Assembly: GCF_003990725.2 (NCBI RefSeq)
Contig: NZ_CP030064.1
Coordinates: forward strand, 2,294,001-2,358,000
Direction: 5' to 3'
Length of the DNA stretch: 64,000 bases
DNA from: Halorubrum sp. PV6
GTDB lineage: Archaea; Halobacteriota; Halobacteria; Halobacteriales; Haloferacaceae
Shown here: positions 52,299-60,648 of the stretch, piece by piece
How the letters are laid out: each line of letters opens with the position of its first letter
Numbering within the stretch: position 1 is the stretch's first letter
Made by a program: the position numbers and the translations under genes
Notes under the pieces: model-generated
Told to the model about the DNA's origin: nothing
Seen by the model: only the letters and a program-made list of their open reading frames with translations
Databases searched by the model: none

Positions 52299-52646
52299 CT
52301 ACTCGTCCGGGAGGTCGTCGGTGCTGGCCGGGATCTGTTCGACCTGACCGGCGAGCGTCGCCGCGTCGCCCGCGACCGTCGAGGCGTCGACGCCCGCCTC
52401 GCCCGCGACGAGCCTGACGTGTGCGGCCAAGAGCGCGAGCGCCCGAAGCCCCTCGCCGTCCGCGTCGCCGTGGCTCCGTTGGGCGAACGTGGTGTCGACC
52501 TCGCCGTCGCGGACGACGCCGACGTGGAGCGCCTCGATGTCCTCGCCGTCGAGCAGCGCTCGGGCGCGGTCGATCTCCGCGGCGAACGCGTCGTCGACGG
52601 CGTCGTCGGTCGTCGATTCGTCTGCGGGGGCCTCGTCGTCGCTCAT
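52299..52646 (-). CDS. Small acidic haloarchaeal protein of unknown function
   Basis: This 115-residue soluble protein has an acidic N-terminus, FAAEIDRARALLDGEDIEALHVGVVRDGEVDTTFA in the middle and LRALALLAAHVRLVAGEAGVDASTVAGDAATLAGQV, an amphipathic helix pattern, at the C-terminus. It lies tail to tail with the membrane protein gene, with no gap. No function is assigned. Confidence 0.6.
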   Translation of the reverse strand: MSDDEAPADESTTDDAVDDAFAAEIDRARALLDGEDIEALHVGVVRDGEVDTTFAQRSHGDADGEGLRALALLAAHVRLVAGEAGVDASTVAGDAATLAGQVEQIPASTDDLPDE

Positions 52647-52707
52647 ACACTCGCGTACGGAAAGCGGGGAGAAAAACGCGGCGCCCCTGCGGGCGCGGTT
52701 TCGGCGG

Positions 52708-53550
52708 TTACTCGTCCGGGCGCGGCCGGGCGATGAACAGGGACTCTTCGAGGGTAAAGGGGTCGTACACCGACTGGTGACAGACGCAGTAGGTCCCGTT
52801 CTCGGCGTCGTACCGGGCCGACTCCTCCAGCACCTTGTAGTCGGGGATACAACAGAAGTGCGTACAGACGTTGAGGTACGCGATGAACCCCTGATCGGTG
52901 GAGGCCTCGAGCCACGGGTCGTCGGAGTTCTCGACGGCCTCCTCGATTCGGGGCGAGCGGATGACGATCGCGTTCAGGGTGGTGTCGGAGTCCTGCGACC
53001 GCCACGTGACCGACGCCGGCTTCCCGACGCCGTCGTCGCCGATGCCGTTGCCCCACTCGTCGTAGTCGTCGAAGTCGTCGACGTGTATCTGGTCGCCCGC
53101 CTCGTACGTCTCGTCCTGCCAGTCGTACTTGCCGGGGGCCGCGCGGAACAGGTTATCCGACTCGAAGGCCGGGGAGATGTTCTCCTGTGACTCGACGCCG
53201 CAGTACTGGAACCACGCGCCGGAGTAGGTCTTGCCGCCGATCTCTTCTTGTGCGACCTGGATCTCCTGTCCTTCCTGCGTGATGGTCTGCGTTTCGGGCC
53301 AGATCCCGCGGATAAACCCGTCGTCTGTGACTTCGATCGGGATCTGCGGGAGACCGCGCGGCGCCGGACCGCCCGTCTTGGCGATGGACATCGCGACGGT
53401 CGACCCGCCGCCGACACCGCCGGAGGTCGTCAGCGTGTTCACCGTCGCCGACCCCATCGCGCCGACCCCCGCGAGGGCCGCGCCGCCGACGACGCCCTTC
53501 ACGAAGCGGCGCCGACCGGACTCGGCCGGATACTTGTCGGACTCACTCAT
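52708..53550 (-). CDS. Tat-exported Rieske iron-sulfur protein
   Basis: The 280-residue protein starts with GRRRFVKGVVGGAALAGVGAMG, a Tat signal that may stay as a membrane anchor. The C-terminal Rieske cluster site reads CTHFCC and CVCHQSVYDPF, matching CTHxxC and CxCHxS, so a [2Fe-2S] cluster with two Cys and two His ligands is expected. A long segment between about 85 and 205 has an acidic insertion (DDFDDYDEWGNGIGDDG). No cytochrome b gene is adjacent, so it may serve a respiratory complex encoded elsewhere. Confidence 0.88.
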   Translation of the reverse strand: MSESDKYPAESGRRRFVKGVVGGAALAGVGAMGSATVNTLTTSGGVGGGSTVAMSIAKTGGPAPRGLPQIPIEVTDDGFIRGIWPETQTITQEGQEIQVAQEEIGGKTYSGAWFQYCGVESQENISPAFESDNLFRAAPGKYDWQDETYEAGDQIHVDDFDDYDEWGNGIGDDGVGKPASVTWRSQDSDTTLNAIVIRSPRIEEAVENSDDPWLEASTDQGFIAYLNVCTHFCCIPDYKVLEESARYDAENGTYCVCHQSVYDPFTLEESLFIARPRPDE

Positions 53551-53717
53551 ACACGCCGTTCGGGTTGGCCCGGTAAAAAGGGTGACGAACCCTCCAGCGG
53601 CGCGGGAACCATCGGTCGACGGGCGGTTCGAGCGCTGACCGCGTCCGGCGCGCCAATCGCGAACGATCGATCGAGAGGTTTACTCGAAACTGAGGCAAAC
53701 GTTCGTTCGGACACCGC

Positions 53718-53724
53718 CTTTAAC
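53718..53724 (+). promoter_or_regulatory. TATA-like box of ppc
   Basis: CTTTAAC lies about 26 bases before the ATG at 53750, giving a short or absent leader. Confidence 0.5.
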
Positions 53725-53749
53725 CCGCCCGGTCGGCTGTAACTGTGGT

Positions 53750-56452
53750 ATGGTGTTGCACAACCGAGACGTGCGGACAGACGTGCGAGAGCTCGGCGCG
53801 CTCGTGGGAGACGTCCTCGCTGCACAGGCCTCCACCGACGCGTACGAGACGGTCGAAGACCTCCGCAACGCGGCGATCGGCTACCGGCGCGGCGACGCGA
53901 CGAGCCGAGACGAGCTTCACGAGTCCGTCGAGACGCTGTCGACGGACCGCGAGGAGATCGTCGCTCGCGCGTTCACGACCTACTTCGAACTCATCAACTT
54001 GGCCGAAGAGCGCGAGCGAGTCCGCGCCATCCGGGACGCCGACGAGGACGGCGCGCTCCACGACTCGTTCGACGCCACGATAAGCGAGTTCGCCGACGCC
54101 GGGGTCGAGGCCGACGAGCTGCGAGAGCTGCTCGCCGACGTCCTCATCGAGCCGACGTTCACCGCCCACCCCACCGAGGCCCGACGAGCCACGGTGAAAG
54201 CGAAGCTCCGGTCGATCGGGAACCACCTGGAGGCGCTCGACGAGCGCAACCTCACGGCGCGCGAGCGCAACGCGATCTGGCGCGACGTCACCGCCGAGGT
54301 GACCAGCCTCTGGGGCACGCGACAGGTGCGCCAGCGCAGCCCGGAGCCGGAAGACGAGGCGCGAAACGTCCAGTGGTACTTGGAGAACACGCTCTTCGAC
54401 GTGGTGGGCGACGCCTACGAGGAGTTCGAGGAGACCATCTCACAGGAGTACGACGACGTCGAGTGCCCGAAGCTCTTCGAGTTCCGCTCGTGGGCCGGCT
54501 CCGACCGCGACGGCAACCCGTTCGTCACGCCCGAAGTCACCGACGAGACGCTGGCGAGACAGCGCGAGGTCGCCATCGAGAAGTACCGCGACCAGTGTAA
54601 GCGGCTCTCCGCCGTGTTGAGCCAGGACGGCGACCGCTACGCGGTCGACGACCGGCTCGCCGACTCGCTGGCGTCGGACGCCGAGCGGTTCCCGACGGTC
54701 GTCGAGGAGGCGCGCGAGCGCTACCCGGACGAGCCGTACCGGCAGAAGCTCCGGCTGATGCGGGAGCGACTCGACCGCGTCGACGACGTGCGACCCGGCG
54801 AGTACCCCGACGGCGACGCCTTCCTCGGGGACCTGAACGTGATCGCCGACTCGCTCGCGGCCGACGGGCAGGACGCGGTCCGCGAGTCGTTCGTCGAGCC
54901 CCTCCGGCGACAGGTCGACACGTTCGAGTTCACGCTCGCCTCGTTAGACCTCCGTGACCACCGCGAGAACCACACCGAGGCCGTCGCCGAGGCGGTCGCC
55001 ACCGAGGGCGTCGACTACCGGGCGATGGACGAGGACGCCAGACAGGAGTTCCTCACCGAGGCCATCCTCCAGACCGACCCCGTCATCGACGCCGACGATC
55101 CGGGAGCGGTCTCGGAGACCACCGAGCGGGTGTTACGCCGGTTCGAGGAGTTCGCCGAGTGGCAAGACGAGTACGGCGCACAGGCCATCGACACCTACTG
55201 TATCTCGATGACTGAGGAGCCGAGCCACGTGCTCGAAGTCCTCTTCCTGGCCGATCAGGTCGGCGTCGTCTCGCTGCCGGACCACTGCGGGCTCGACGTC
55301 GTTCCCCTGTTAGAGACCGAGTCCGCGCTCAACGGCGCCGAGCGAATCCTCGGCGAGCTGTTCGACAACGAGGCGTACGCGACCGCGCTCTCGATCCGGG
55401 GCGAAGTCCAGGAAGTGATGCTCGGCTACTCCGACTCAAACAAGGAGAACGGCTTCCTCGCCGCGAACTGGGATCTGTACGAGAACCAGCGCCGGATCGC
55501 GCAGTTCTGCCGCGAAGAGGAGGTCACGCTGCGGCTGTTCCACGGGCGGGGCGGCTCCATCTCGCGGGGCGGCGGCCCGATGAACGAGGCGCTGCTCGCG
55601 CTCCCCAACGAGACCGTCACGGGCCAGGTGAAGTTCACCGAGCAGGGCGAGGCCATCGCCGAGAAGTACGCCAACCCGCGGATCGCCGAGCGGGAGCTGG
55701 AGCAGATGCTCGACGCGCAGATCCGCGCTCGCCACGAGGCGAACGAGGAGCCGACCGAGGTCGTCCCCGAGGACTGGGTGGACGCGATGCGGACGATGGC
55801 GCCGGCCGCACGCGAAACGTACCGCAATCTGTTGAACACCGACGGGTTCGTCGATTACTTCGGCCAGGCGACGCCCATCTCCGTCGTCGAGGACCTCAAC
55901 CTCGGCTCGCGACCCGCCTCGCGCTCCGGCGAGCGCACCGTCGAGGACCTGCGCGCGATCCCGTGGGTGTTCTCGTGGACCCAGACCCGGCTCATCCTGC
56001 CGGGCTGGTACTCGCTCCCGTCCGGCCTCGACGCCTACCTTGACGAGGTCGGCGAGGAGGAGGGCTTAGAGACGCTCAAAGAGATGTACGAGGAGTGGCC
56101 CTTCTTCCGGACCACCCTCGACAACGCCGCGCTGGCGTTGGCCCGCACCGAGCCCGAGATCGCCGCCGAGTACGCCGACCTCGCGGACGACGACCTCCGC
56201 GAGCGGTTCTTCCCCGAGCTGATCGGCGAGTACGAGCGCGGGCGCGAACTGGTCTTAGAGATCAGCGGCCGCGACGACCTGATCCGACGCGAGTGGCTCG
56301 AAGAGAGCCTCGATCGCCGAAACCCCTACGTCGACCCGCTGAACCTGCTCCAGGCCGACCTGCTCGGCCGTACCCACCGAACCGACGCGGAGGAGCGAAC
56401 GCTCAGGCTCACGGTCAACGGCATCGCCGCCGGGATGAAAAACACCGGATAG
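53750..56452 (+). CDS. ppc: Phosphoenolpyruvate carboxylase
   Basis: The 900-residue enzyme is a bacterial-type PEP carboxylase making oxaloacetate from PEP and bicarbonate, replenishing the citrate cycle. Catalytic segments are EPTFTAHPTEARRATV (active His near 138), WAGSDRDGNPFVT, MLGYSDSNKENGFLAANW, and FHGRGGSISRGGGP. The C-terminus is KNTG, close to the QNTG that enters the active site. The length is typical of the group. It stands alone between its own TATA box and a T-tract. Confidence 0.95.
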   Translation: MVLHNRDVRTDVRELGALVGDVLAAQASTDAYETVEDLRNAAIGYRRGDATSRDELHESVETLSTDREEIVARAFTTYFELINLAEERERVRAIRDADEDGALHDSFDATISEFADAGVEADELRELLADVLIEPTFTAHPTEARRATVKAKLRSIGNHLEALDERNLTARERNAIWRDVTAEVTSLWGTRQVRQRSPEPEDEARNVQWYLENTLFDVVGDAYEEFEETISQEYDDVECPKLFEFRSWAGSDRDGNPFVTPEVTDETLARQREVAIEKYRDQCKRLSAVLSQDGDRYAVDDRLADSLASDAERFPTVVEEARERYPDEPYRQKLRLMRERLDRVDDVRPGEYPDGDAFLGDLNVIADSLAADGQDAVRESFVEPLRRQVDTFEFTLASLDLRDHRENHTEAVAEAVATEGVDYRAMDEDARQEFLTEAILQTDPVIDADDPGAVSETTERVLRRFEEFAEWQDEYGAQAIDTYCISMTEEPSHVLEVLFLADQVGVVSLPDHCGLDVVPLLETESALNGAERILGELFDNEAYATALSIRGEVQEVMLGYSDSNKENGFLAANWDLYENQRRIAQFCREEEVTLRLFHGRGGSISRGGGPMNEALLALPNETVTGQVKFTEQGEAIAEKYANPRIAERELEQMLDAQIRARHEANEEPTEVVPEDWVDAMRTMAPAARETYRNLLNTDGFVDYFGQATPISVVEDLNLGSRPASRSGERTVEDLRAIPWVFSWTQTRLILPGWYSLPSGLDAYLDEVGEEEGLETLKEMYEEWPFFRTTLDNAALALARTEPEIAAEYADLADDDLRERFFPELIGEYERGRELVLEISGRDDLIRREWLEESLDRRNPYVDPLNLLQADLLGRTHRTDAEERTLRLTVNGIAAGMKNTG

Positions 56453-56477
56453 GCGGCCTCTCGACGCGGCTGGCGGC

Positions 56478-56483
56478 TTTTTT
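56478..56483 (+). terminator. T6 tract after ppc
   Basis: Six T residues follow GC-rich sequence 26 bases after the ppc stop codon, consistent with an archaeal U-tract terminator. Confidence 0.5.
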
Positions 56484-56716
56484 AATGTAACCCCGTTCCG
56501 GACCGGCGGCGACGCTCGTGGCCCCTCCGACAGCGACCACTACCGAGAATTCGCCGCGATGGTAGATTTGGTATAGCGATATACAGTATATTGTCGGGCG
56601 ACGGGGCACACGGTGAACGCGATGCTACCTCTTCGTCGTACCCGAAAAGTGGGGAGCCGCTCGGGGAAAGCGGCGGCTCACGCGGAGAAGCGACGACTGA
56701 AAAGCGAACTGCGGAT

Positions 56717-57172
56717 CTACGCGTACCGTTCGAGTTCCGGCCGGTCGAGGTCCTCGAAGACCTCGGTGGCGACCTCGGAGAGGAACGCCTCGCCCTCGTC
56801 GGAGAGTCGGCGACCCTCGCCGGCGGCGGTCGTCACGAGTCCGTCGTCTTCGAGCGCCTGCAGCGACGTGCGGATGAGGTTGCGGGAGCCGCCCTCGTGT
56901 TCGCCGGGACGGACGGAGTAGCGGTTCGAGCCGCGCTTCTTCGAGCCGTACTCGGTGGCGAGTCGCTCGATGCCGATCGGTTCGTTCTGGGCGACCTTCC
57001 GGAGGAGGCTCGCGGAGCGAACGTACCAGAAGTCTTCCTGTTCCGGCGGGAGCTCCTTGCCGGCGCCGCTCTTGGCGAACTCGACCCAGTCGGGCTCGTC
57101 GATTCGGTCTTCGAGTCGCGCGGCGACCGCCTCGATGAGGGCGTCGGCCGGCACGTCGTAGATGGTTACCAT
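56717..57172 (-). CDS. rps19e: 30S ribosomal protein S19e
   Basis: The 151-residue protein matches archaeal and eukaryotic S19e: MVTIYDVPADALIEAVAARL, DWVEFAKSGAGKELPPEQEDFWYVRSASLLRKVA, GSKKRGSNRYSVRPGEHEGGSRNLIRTSLQALE and a C-terminal helix. It is a small-subunit head protein. The start at 57172 is supported by a TATA-like GTTTAAAC about 25 bases upstream. It is not in an operon. Confidence 0.94.
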   Translation of the reverse strand: MVTIYDVPADALIEAVAARLEDRIDEPDWVEFAKSGAGKELPPEQEDFWYVRSASLLRKVAQNEPIGIERLATEYGSKKRGSNRYSVRPGEHEGGSRNLIRTSLQALEDDGLVTTAAGEGRRLSDEGEAFLSEVATEVFEDLDRPELERYA

Positions 57173-57306
57173 TGCAGTGATTTTCAGCCTAACGTCGTTT
57201 AAACCCATCGTATTCGAGAAGCGTCGTGTGACCGGTTTTCACGGGACAGCGGACTCACAGGAAGGGAACCCGCGGGAGAATCGGCCGTCGATTCGCGACC
57301 GATAGA

Positions 57307-58650
57307 CTACTCGATGTACTCGTACTTCCGCTCGTTCATCCGGCCCCACCCGGTGAAGACGAACTCCGCGTCCGGCTGGGTGAACTCCTCGATTTCGCGC
57401 TCGACGTCCATGTCGTACTCGTGAACGTCGTGGACGTCCTCGTACTCCTCCCACGTGAGGTCGTAGCGCTCGGCGAGTTGGGCGTCGATGTCGAGCCCCT
57501 CGATCTCAGCGCGCCACCCCTCACGGACCGTCTCGGCGTGGATCTCGGCCTGCGCACCGGAGCCGTACGAGGCGACGAGCAGCGTGTCGTCGACGAGCGA
57601 CCGGTCGCGGGCGATAGCGTCGCGCAGCGCGCTGATACGGGCGATGTGGACGGAACTCGTGTACCAGTTGCCGACCTCACGCGAGAGGCCGAGCGTCGGC
57701 TCGACGGCGGTGTCGTACCACGTCTGGTACTGCTCCGTGGTCTTCAGCTCGTCCATGTAGTCGCTGATGGCCGCCTCGTACGCCTCGCGGTCGGCGAAGT
57801 CCGCCTCGCGGGGCTGGCGACCGATCTCCTCGGCCAGGTCGTCTTCGTGCTCCGTGCCGCGGATGACGTGTCGGTACGCCAGCAGCGCCGCCTTCCGGAC
57901 CATACCGGGGAACGGGGTGTGGAACGGGGCGTACGCGAAGTCGTCGAGTTCGATGTCGTCGGTGACGGACTCGTAGTCCTCCAAGGCTTCGCGCATCCGG
58001 GACAGATACACCTGCACGGAGCGTTTCCCGTCGACGCTCGGGAACTGCTGGTTGGGCTTTAAAAAGTCCGTCTCGTCCTTCGAGCCGTAGCCCTGGTCCG
58101 TCGAGAGCGCGACGACGGACGGATCCTCGTCGATCAGCATCGCGACGGCACCGGCGCCCTGCGTCGCTTCGCCGGGGTCGCCGCGGGCGTAGAGCGCGGT
58201 GTCCGTCGTGATGACGAGCGCGGGACGGTCGCGGTTCCGCCCGGCGCGGATCCAGTTGTACGCGTCGTCGATGGCCTGCGTCCCCGCCAGACAGGCGAAC
58301 TTGCGCTCGCCTTTGTTGGCGTGGGTGAAGTCGCCGTCGTACACCTGTTCGAGGCAGCCGGCGATGTACGTCGACACCGGCTTCGAGTGGTCGAACGCCG
58401 ACTCGGTGGCGACGTCGATGCGGCCGATATCCTCGGGTTCGAGGCCCTTGCGGTCCATCAGGCCCTTCGCGGCGTTGGCGCCCATCGTAACGATATCCTC
58501 GTACACGTCCGGGAACGAGGAGTTGTTGAGTCCGAGTCCCTTCGTGTACTTTTCCGGGTCGTCGCCCTTCTCGGGCGCGAACGTGCCCGGTAAGTCGAGT
58601 TTGAGCTTTCCGGTCCAGATTTCGACGGCGTCGATGCCGACTTCGGTCAT
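57307..58650 (-). CDS. hmgB: Hydroxymethylglutaryl-CoA synthase
   Basis: The 447-residue enzyme makes HMG-CoA from acetyl-CoA and acetoacetyl-CoA for isoprenoid lipid synthesis. Active-site residues are in place: Glu83 in ATESAFDHSK, Cys120 in FACLAGTQAIDDAYNW and His244 in APFHTPFPGM. It has TDQGYGSKDETDFLKP typical of the haloarchaeal form. The promoter is a TATA-like CATATG at about 58673-58678. The 5' end and promoter are duplicated in a decayed copy at about 60388-60526. Confidence 0.95.
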   Translation of the reverse strand: MTEVGIDAVEIWTGKLKLDLPGTFAPEKGDDPEKYTKGLGLNNSSFPDVYEDIVTMGANAAKGLMDRKGLEPEDIGRIDVATESAFDHSKPVSTYIAGCLEQVYDGDFTHANKGERKFACLAGTQAIDDAYNWIRAGRNRDRPALVITTDTALYARGDPGEATQGAGAVAMLIDEDPSVVALSTDQGYGSKDETDFLKPNQQFPSVDGKRSVQVYLSRMREALEDYESVTDDIELDDFAYAPFHTPFPGMVRKAALLAYRHVIRGTEHEDDLAEEIGRQPREADFADREAYEAAISDYMDELKTTEQYQTWYDTAVEPTLGLSREVGNWYTSSVHIARISALRDAIARDRSLVDDTLLVASYGSGAQAEIHAETVREGWRAEIEGLDIDAQLAERYDLTWEEYEDVHDVHEYDMDVEREIEEFTQPDAEFVFTGWGRMNERKYEYIE

Positions 58651-58714
58651 ACACGGTCGTTCATCAGGCCGGCATATGGTTTTGTCGATGGGTGTTTACG
58701 TCGATTGTGGAACT
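58612..58714. repeat. Copy A: hmgB 5' end and promoter (intact)
   Basis: This segment covers the first codons of hmgB and its promoter up to the 3' edge of the neighbouring pilin-like gene. It aligns with copy B at 60421-60526 in direct orientation, with about four in five bases identical by eye over 58646-58714. Confidence 0.75.
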
Positions 58715-60260
58715 ATCCGTCGCCCGACTCGATCGTTGGCTCAGGCTCGAACTCGGTGTCGGTCGTCGTGACCGTTCCACTGTCGCTTGCGATCCGGATA
58801 CTCCCGTTATCAGGGGAGAAAAAGAGAAACTCCCCAGCGGACGCGTCAAAGAAACCTCCACTTACGTCGACATCACTTTGGGCCTCAAAAGTAATGTCAC
58901 CTGCGTCTGTGAAGATGATTCCTGTCGCCCTAACGATAGCGCCAGCCGCGCTGATGTCGCCGCCAGACCGTACCGTGACATCGCCTGCATCCGCCAAGAT
59001 TCCCCCCGATGATGTGTCGAGCGTTGATCCCGCGAGCGAGACGCGGTCTCGGCCGGTCAGGTCGATCGATCCCGCCTCAAGCGTAACGCCGTCCTCAACG
59101 GTGATGCGGTCGGCGGCGATAGACACAGGGCCGCCGATCGCCGCGTTGTCGAAAACGACCAAATGCCCCTCGACGTCGCGCGGGAACGCCAGGTCCCCGG
59201 CGGTGTAGGTTTCTTCGGCGTCGCCGTCGCCGTCGCGGTCGAGGTACGCGACCGCATCGGTCTCGCGCACGTCGACAGTCGCCCGCGCGGTGTCGTCCTC
59301 GCTCGCGACCGTGAGTTCGGTCACGCCCACGTCGGTCGGGAGCGTCTGCCAGCGCAGCGAAACGGTCCGATTCTCTCCGGGATCGAGCGCGACCTCGGCC
59401 GAGTCGACCGCTTCTCCTCCGACGCGAAGTTCGACCGTCTCCGTTCCCCGCTCGTCGCCGAGGTTCTCGACCGTCGCGTTCACTACGACCGGGTCGCCCG
59501 CGTCGGCCGTCGCGTCGACGCCAGCGATTTCGACGTCGAACGCAGCCGGTTCGAGCGGGTCAAGCTGGAGGTCGACGGTCGTCGTCTCGTTTGCTGTGAC
59601 GGAGGCGGTGGCTGTCGCGACACCGAACCCTGCCGCGGTCGCAGACACCTCGTAGCTGCCGGGTGAGAGACCATCGACTCGGTAGCCGCCGTCGGCGGTC
59701 GTGGTCGCTTCGGTAACGCTTTGCGAGCCCTCGATGGTGACCGTGACTCCCGCAATCGGAGCGAGCGAGCGGCGGAGAATAAAGGCGGCTCCAGAGCCCC
59801 TAAGCGTCGCAGCCTCGTCCCCCGTGACCGTACCCTCGATAGCGCCGGTTTCGGCCGGCTCGTCTGTCGCCCGCACCGTCCCCTCGTCGAGGATTGCTCC
59901 GGAGGGGAGATGGACCAGTTTGACGTCGGTGGTCGTCCCCGGCGAGAGCACATCCTCGAACTCGCGTTCGTCCCCCAGCGCGAACCGTTCGTCCGGGGGG
60001 CCGAGTCCGAGACGAGTGGTGGTGCCATCGGCGTCAACGATCACGGTGAGTTCACCGTTGGGGGCGGCGTCACCGCCCACGTGACGCAGCGTGAGGTCCG
60101 TTCCGTTAGCCTCGAATTCGGCCGACATCAGGGGTCTGTCGTCGGTTTCGACGTTGTCGACAACCGCGAGGCCGACCACGGTCGCAGTGACGAGAAACAC
60201 CGCGACGAGGGTGACCACGCCGACGGTGTTCGACTGCGCACGGCTCTGAGTGGGGAACAT
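58713..60260 (-). CDS. Pilin-like surface protein with carboxypeptidase-regulatory-like, CARDB and beta-rich domains
   Basis: The 515-residue protein begins SRAQSNTVGVVTLVAVFLVTATVVGLAVV, the hydrophobic start of haloarchaeal type IV pilin-like proteins. A carboxypeptidase-regulatory-like domain follows (about 140-225, TVTIEGSQSVTEATTTADGGYRVDGLSPGSYEV), then a CARDB domain (about 238-325) and a C-terminal repetitive beta-rich part (about 350-485) with IDLTGRDRVSLAG and DAGDVTVRSGGDIS. It is likely an adhesin-like surface component. Its stop codon lies at the edge of copy A, and a decayed hmgB fragment lies beyond its start, suggesting it entered this site later. Confidence 0.75.
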   Translation of the reverse strand: MFPTQSRAQSNTVGVVTLVAVFLVTATVVGLAVVDNVETDDRPLMSAEFEANGTDLTLRHVGGDAAPNGELTVIVDADGTTTRLGLGPPDERFALGDEREFEDVLSPGTTTDVKLVHLPSGAILDEGTVRATDEPAETGAIEGTVTGDEAATLRGSGAAFILRRSLAPIAGVTVTIEGSQSVTEATTTADGGYRVDGLSPGSYEVSATAAGFGVATATASVTANETTTVDLQLDPLEPAAFDVEIAGVDATADAGDPVVVNATVENLGDERGTETVELRVGGEAVDSAEVALDPGENRTVSLRWQTLPTDVGVTELTVASEDDTARATVDVRETDAVAYLDRDGDGDAEETYTAGDLAFPRDVEGHLVVFDNAAIGGPVSIAADRITVEDGVTLEAGSIDLTGRDRVSLAGSTLDTSSGGILADAGDVTVRSGGDISAAGAIVRATGIIFTDAGDITFEAQSDVDVSGGFFDASAGEFLFFSPDNGSIRIASDSGTVTTTDTEFEPEPTIESGDG

Positions 60261-60387
60261 CGGTGGGAACGGGGGTCGCTACGTCGAAGTAAACCATCGT
60301 CGCGTATCAGTATTACGTGTGCGAATAGTAAATATCAAATATAAATATAATTGATGTTTTACTTTCTTCGCGTGCTTCTTGCGGTAT

Positions 60388-60462
60388 ATCGCGGGCAAAC
60401 GCGCCCAGCACGAGTTAAACTTTCCAGACAGATTCGACGGCTCCGGTGCCTAATTCTGTCAT
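60388..60462 (-). pseudogene. Decayed 5' fragment of hmgB
   Basis: Read from 60462, the sequence begins ATG and encodes MTELGTGAVESVWKV before a stop, against MTEVGIDAVEIWTGK in intact hmgB. Nucleotide likeness continues past the stop into the region matching codons 15-27 of hmgB, with small gaps, then fades. The fragment is followed upstream by a copy of the hmgB promoter region. It is a broken duplicate. Confidence 0.65.
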
Positions 60463-60526
60463 ACACAGTCGTTCATCCGACCGTCATGTGGTTGTCGATG
60501 GAGGATTTATGTCGATTGTGGAACCA
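60421..60526. repeat. Copy B: decayed hmgB 5' end and promoter
   Basis: This segment is the diverged direct repeat of copy A (58612-58714), including matching CATACACAGTCGTTCATCC and GTCGATTGTGGAAC blocks. The TATA-like CATATG of copy A reads CATGTG here, so the promoter is probably dead. Confidence 0.7.
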
Positions 60527-60648
60527 ATATGATGTTTAAGTTGAATAAATTTGCCCTATAATACCTTGTGTTATAACTGATATTACAATTGGGCAGTGTT
60601 GACATTTATTATGGAGTTACAACATCAAAAACCACTGTTGCTGCTATA

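Larger units (their letters stand above)
60261..60648. other. AT-rich gap with the decayed hmgB copy
   Basis: This 388-base gap holds the promoter of the pilin-like gene on the minus strand (TTTACTTC, about 60286-60293), the hmgB fragment and copy B, then about 120 bases of very AT-rich DNA. The plus-strand frames at 60351-60539 and 60589-60810 have no codon bias of the host and are not called. Confidence 0.6.

Noticed and set aside
56591-57202. A 203-codon plus-strand frame opposite rps19e
   Set aside because: It is a shadow of the S19e gene, which has strong family motifs and its own TATA box.
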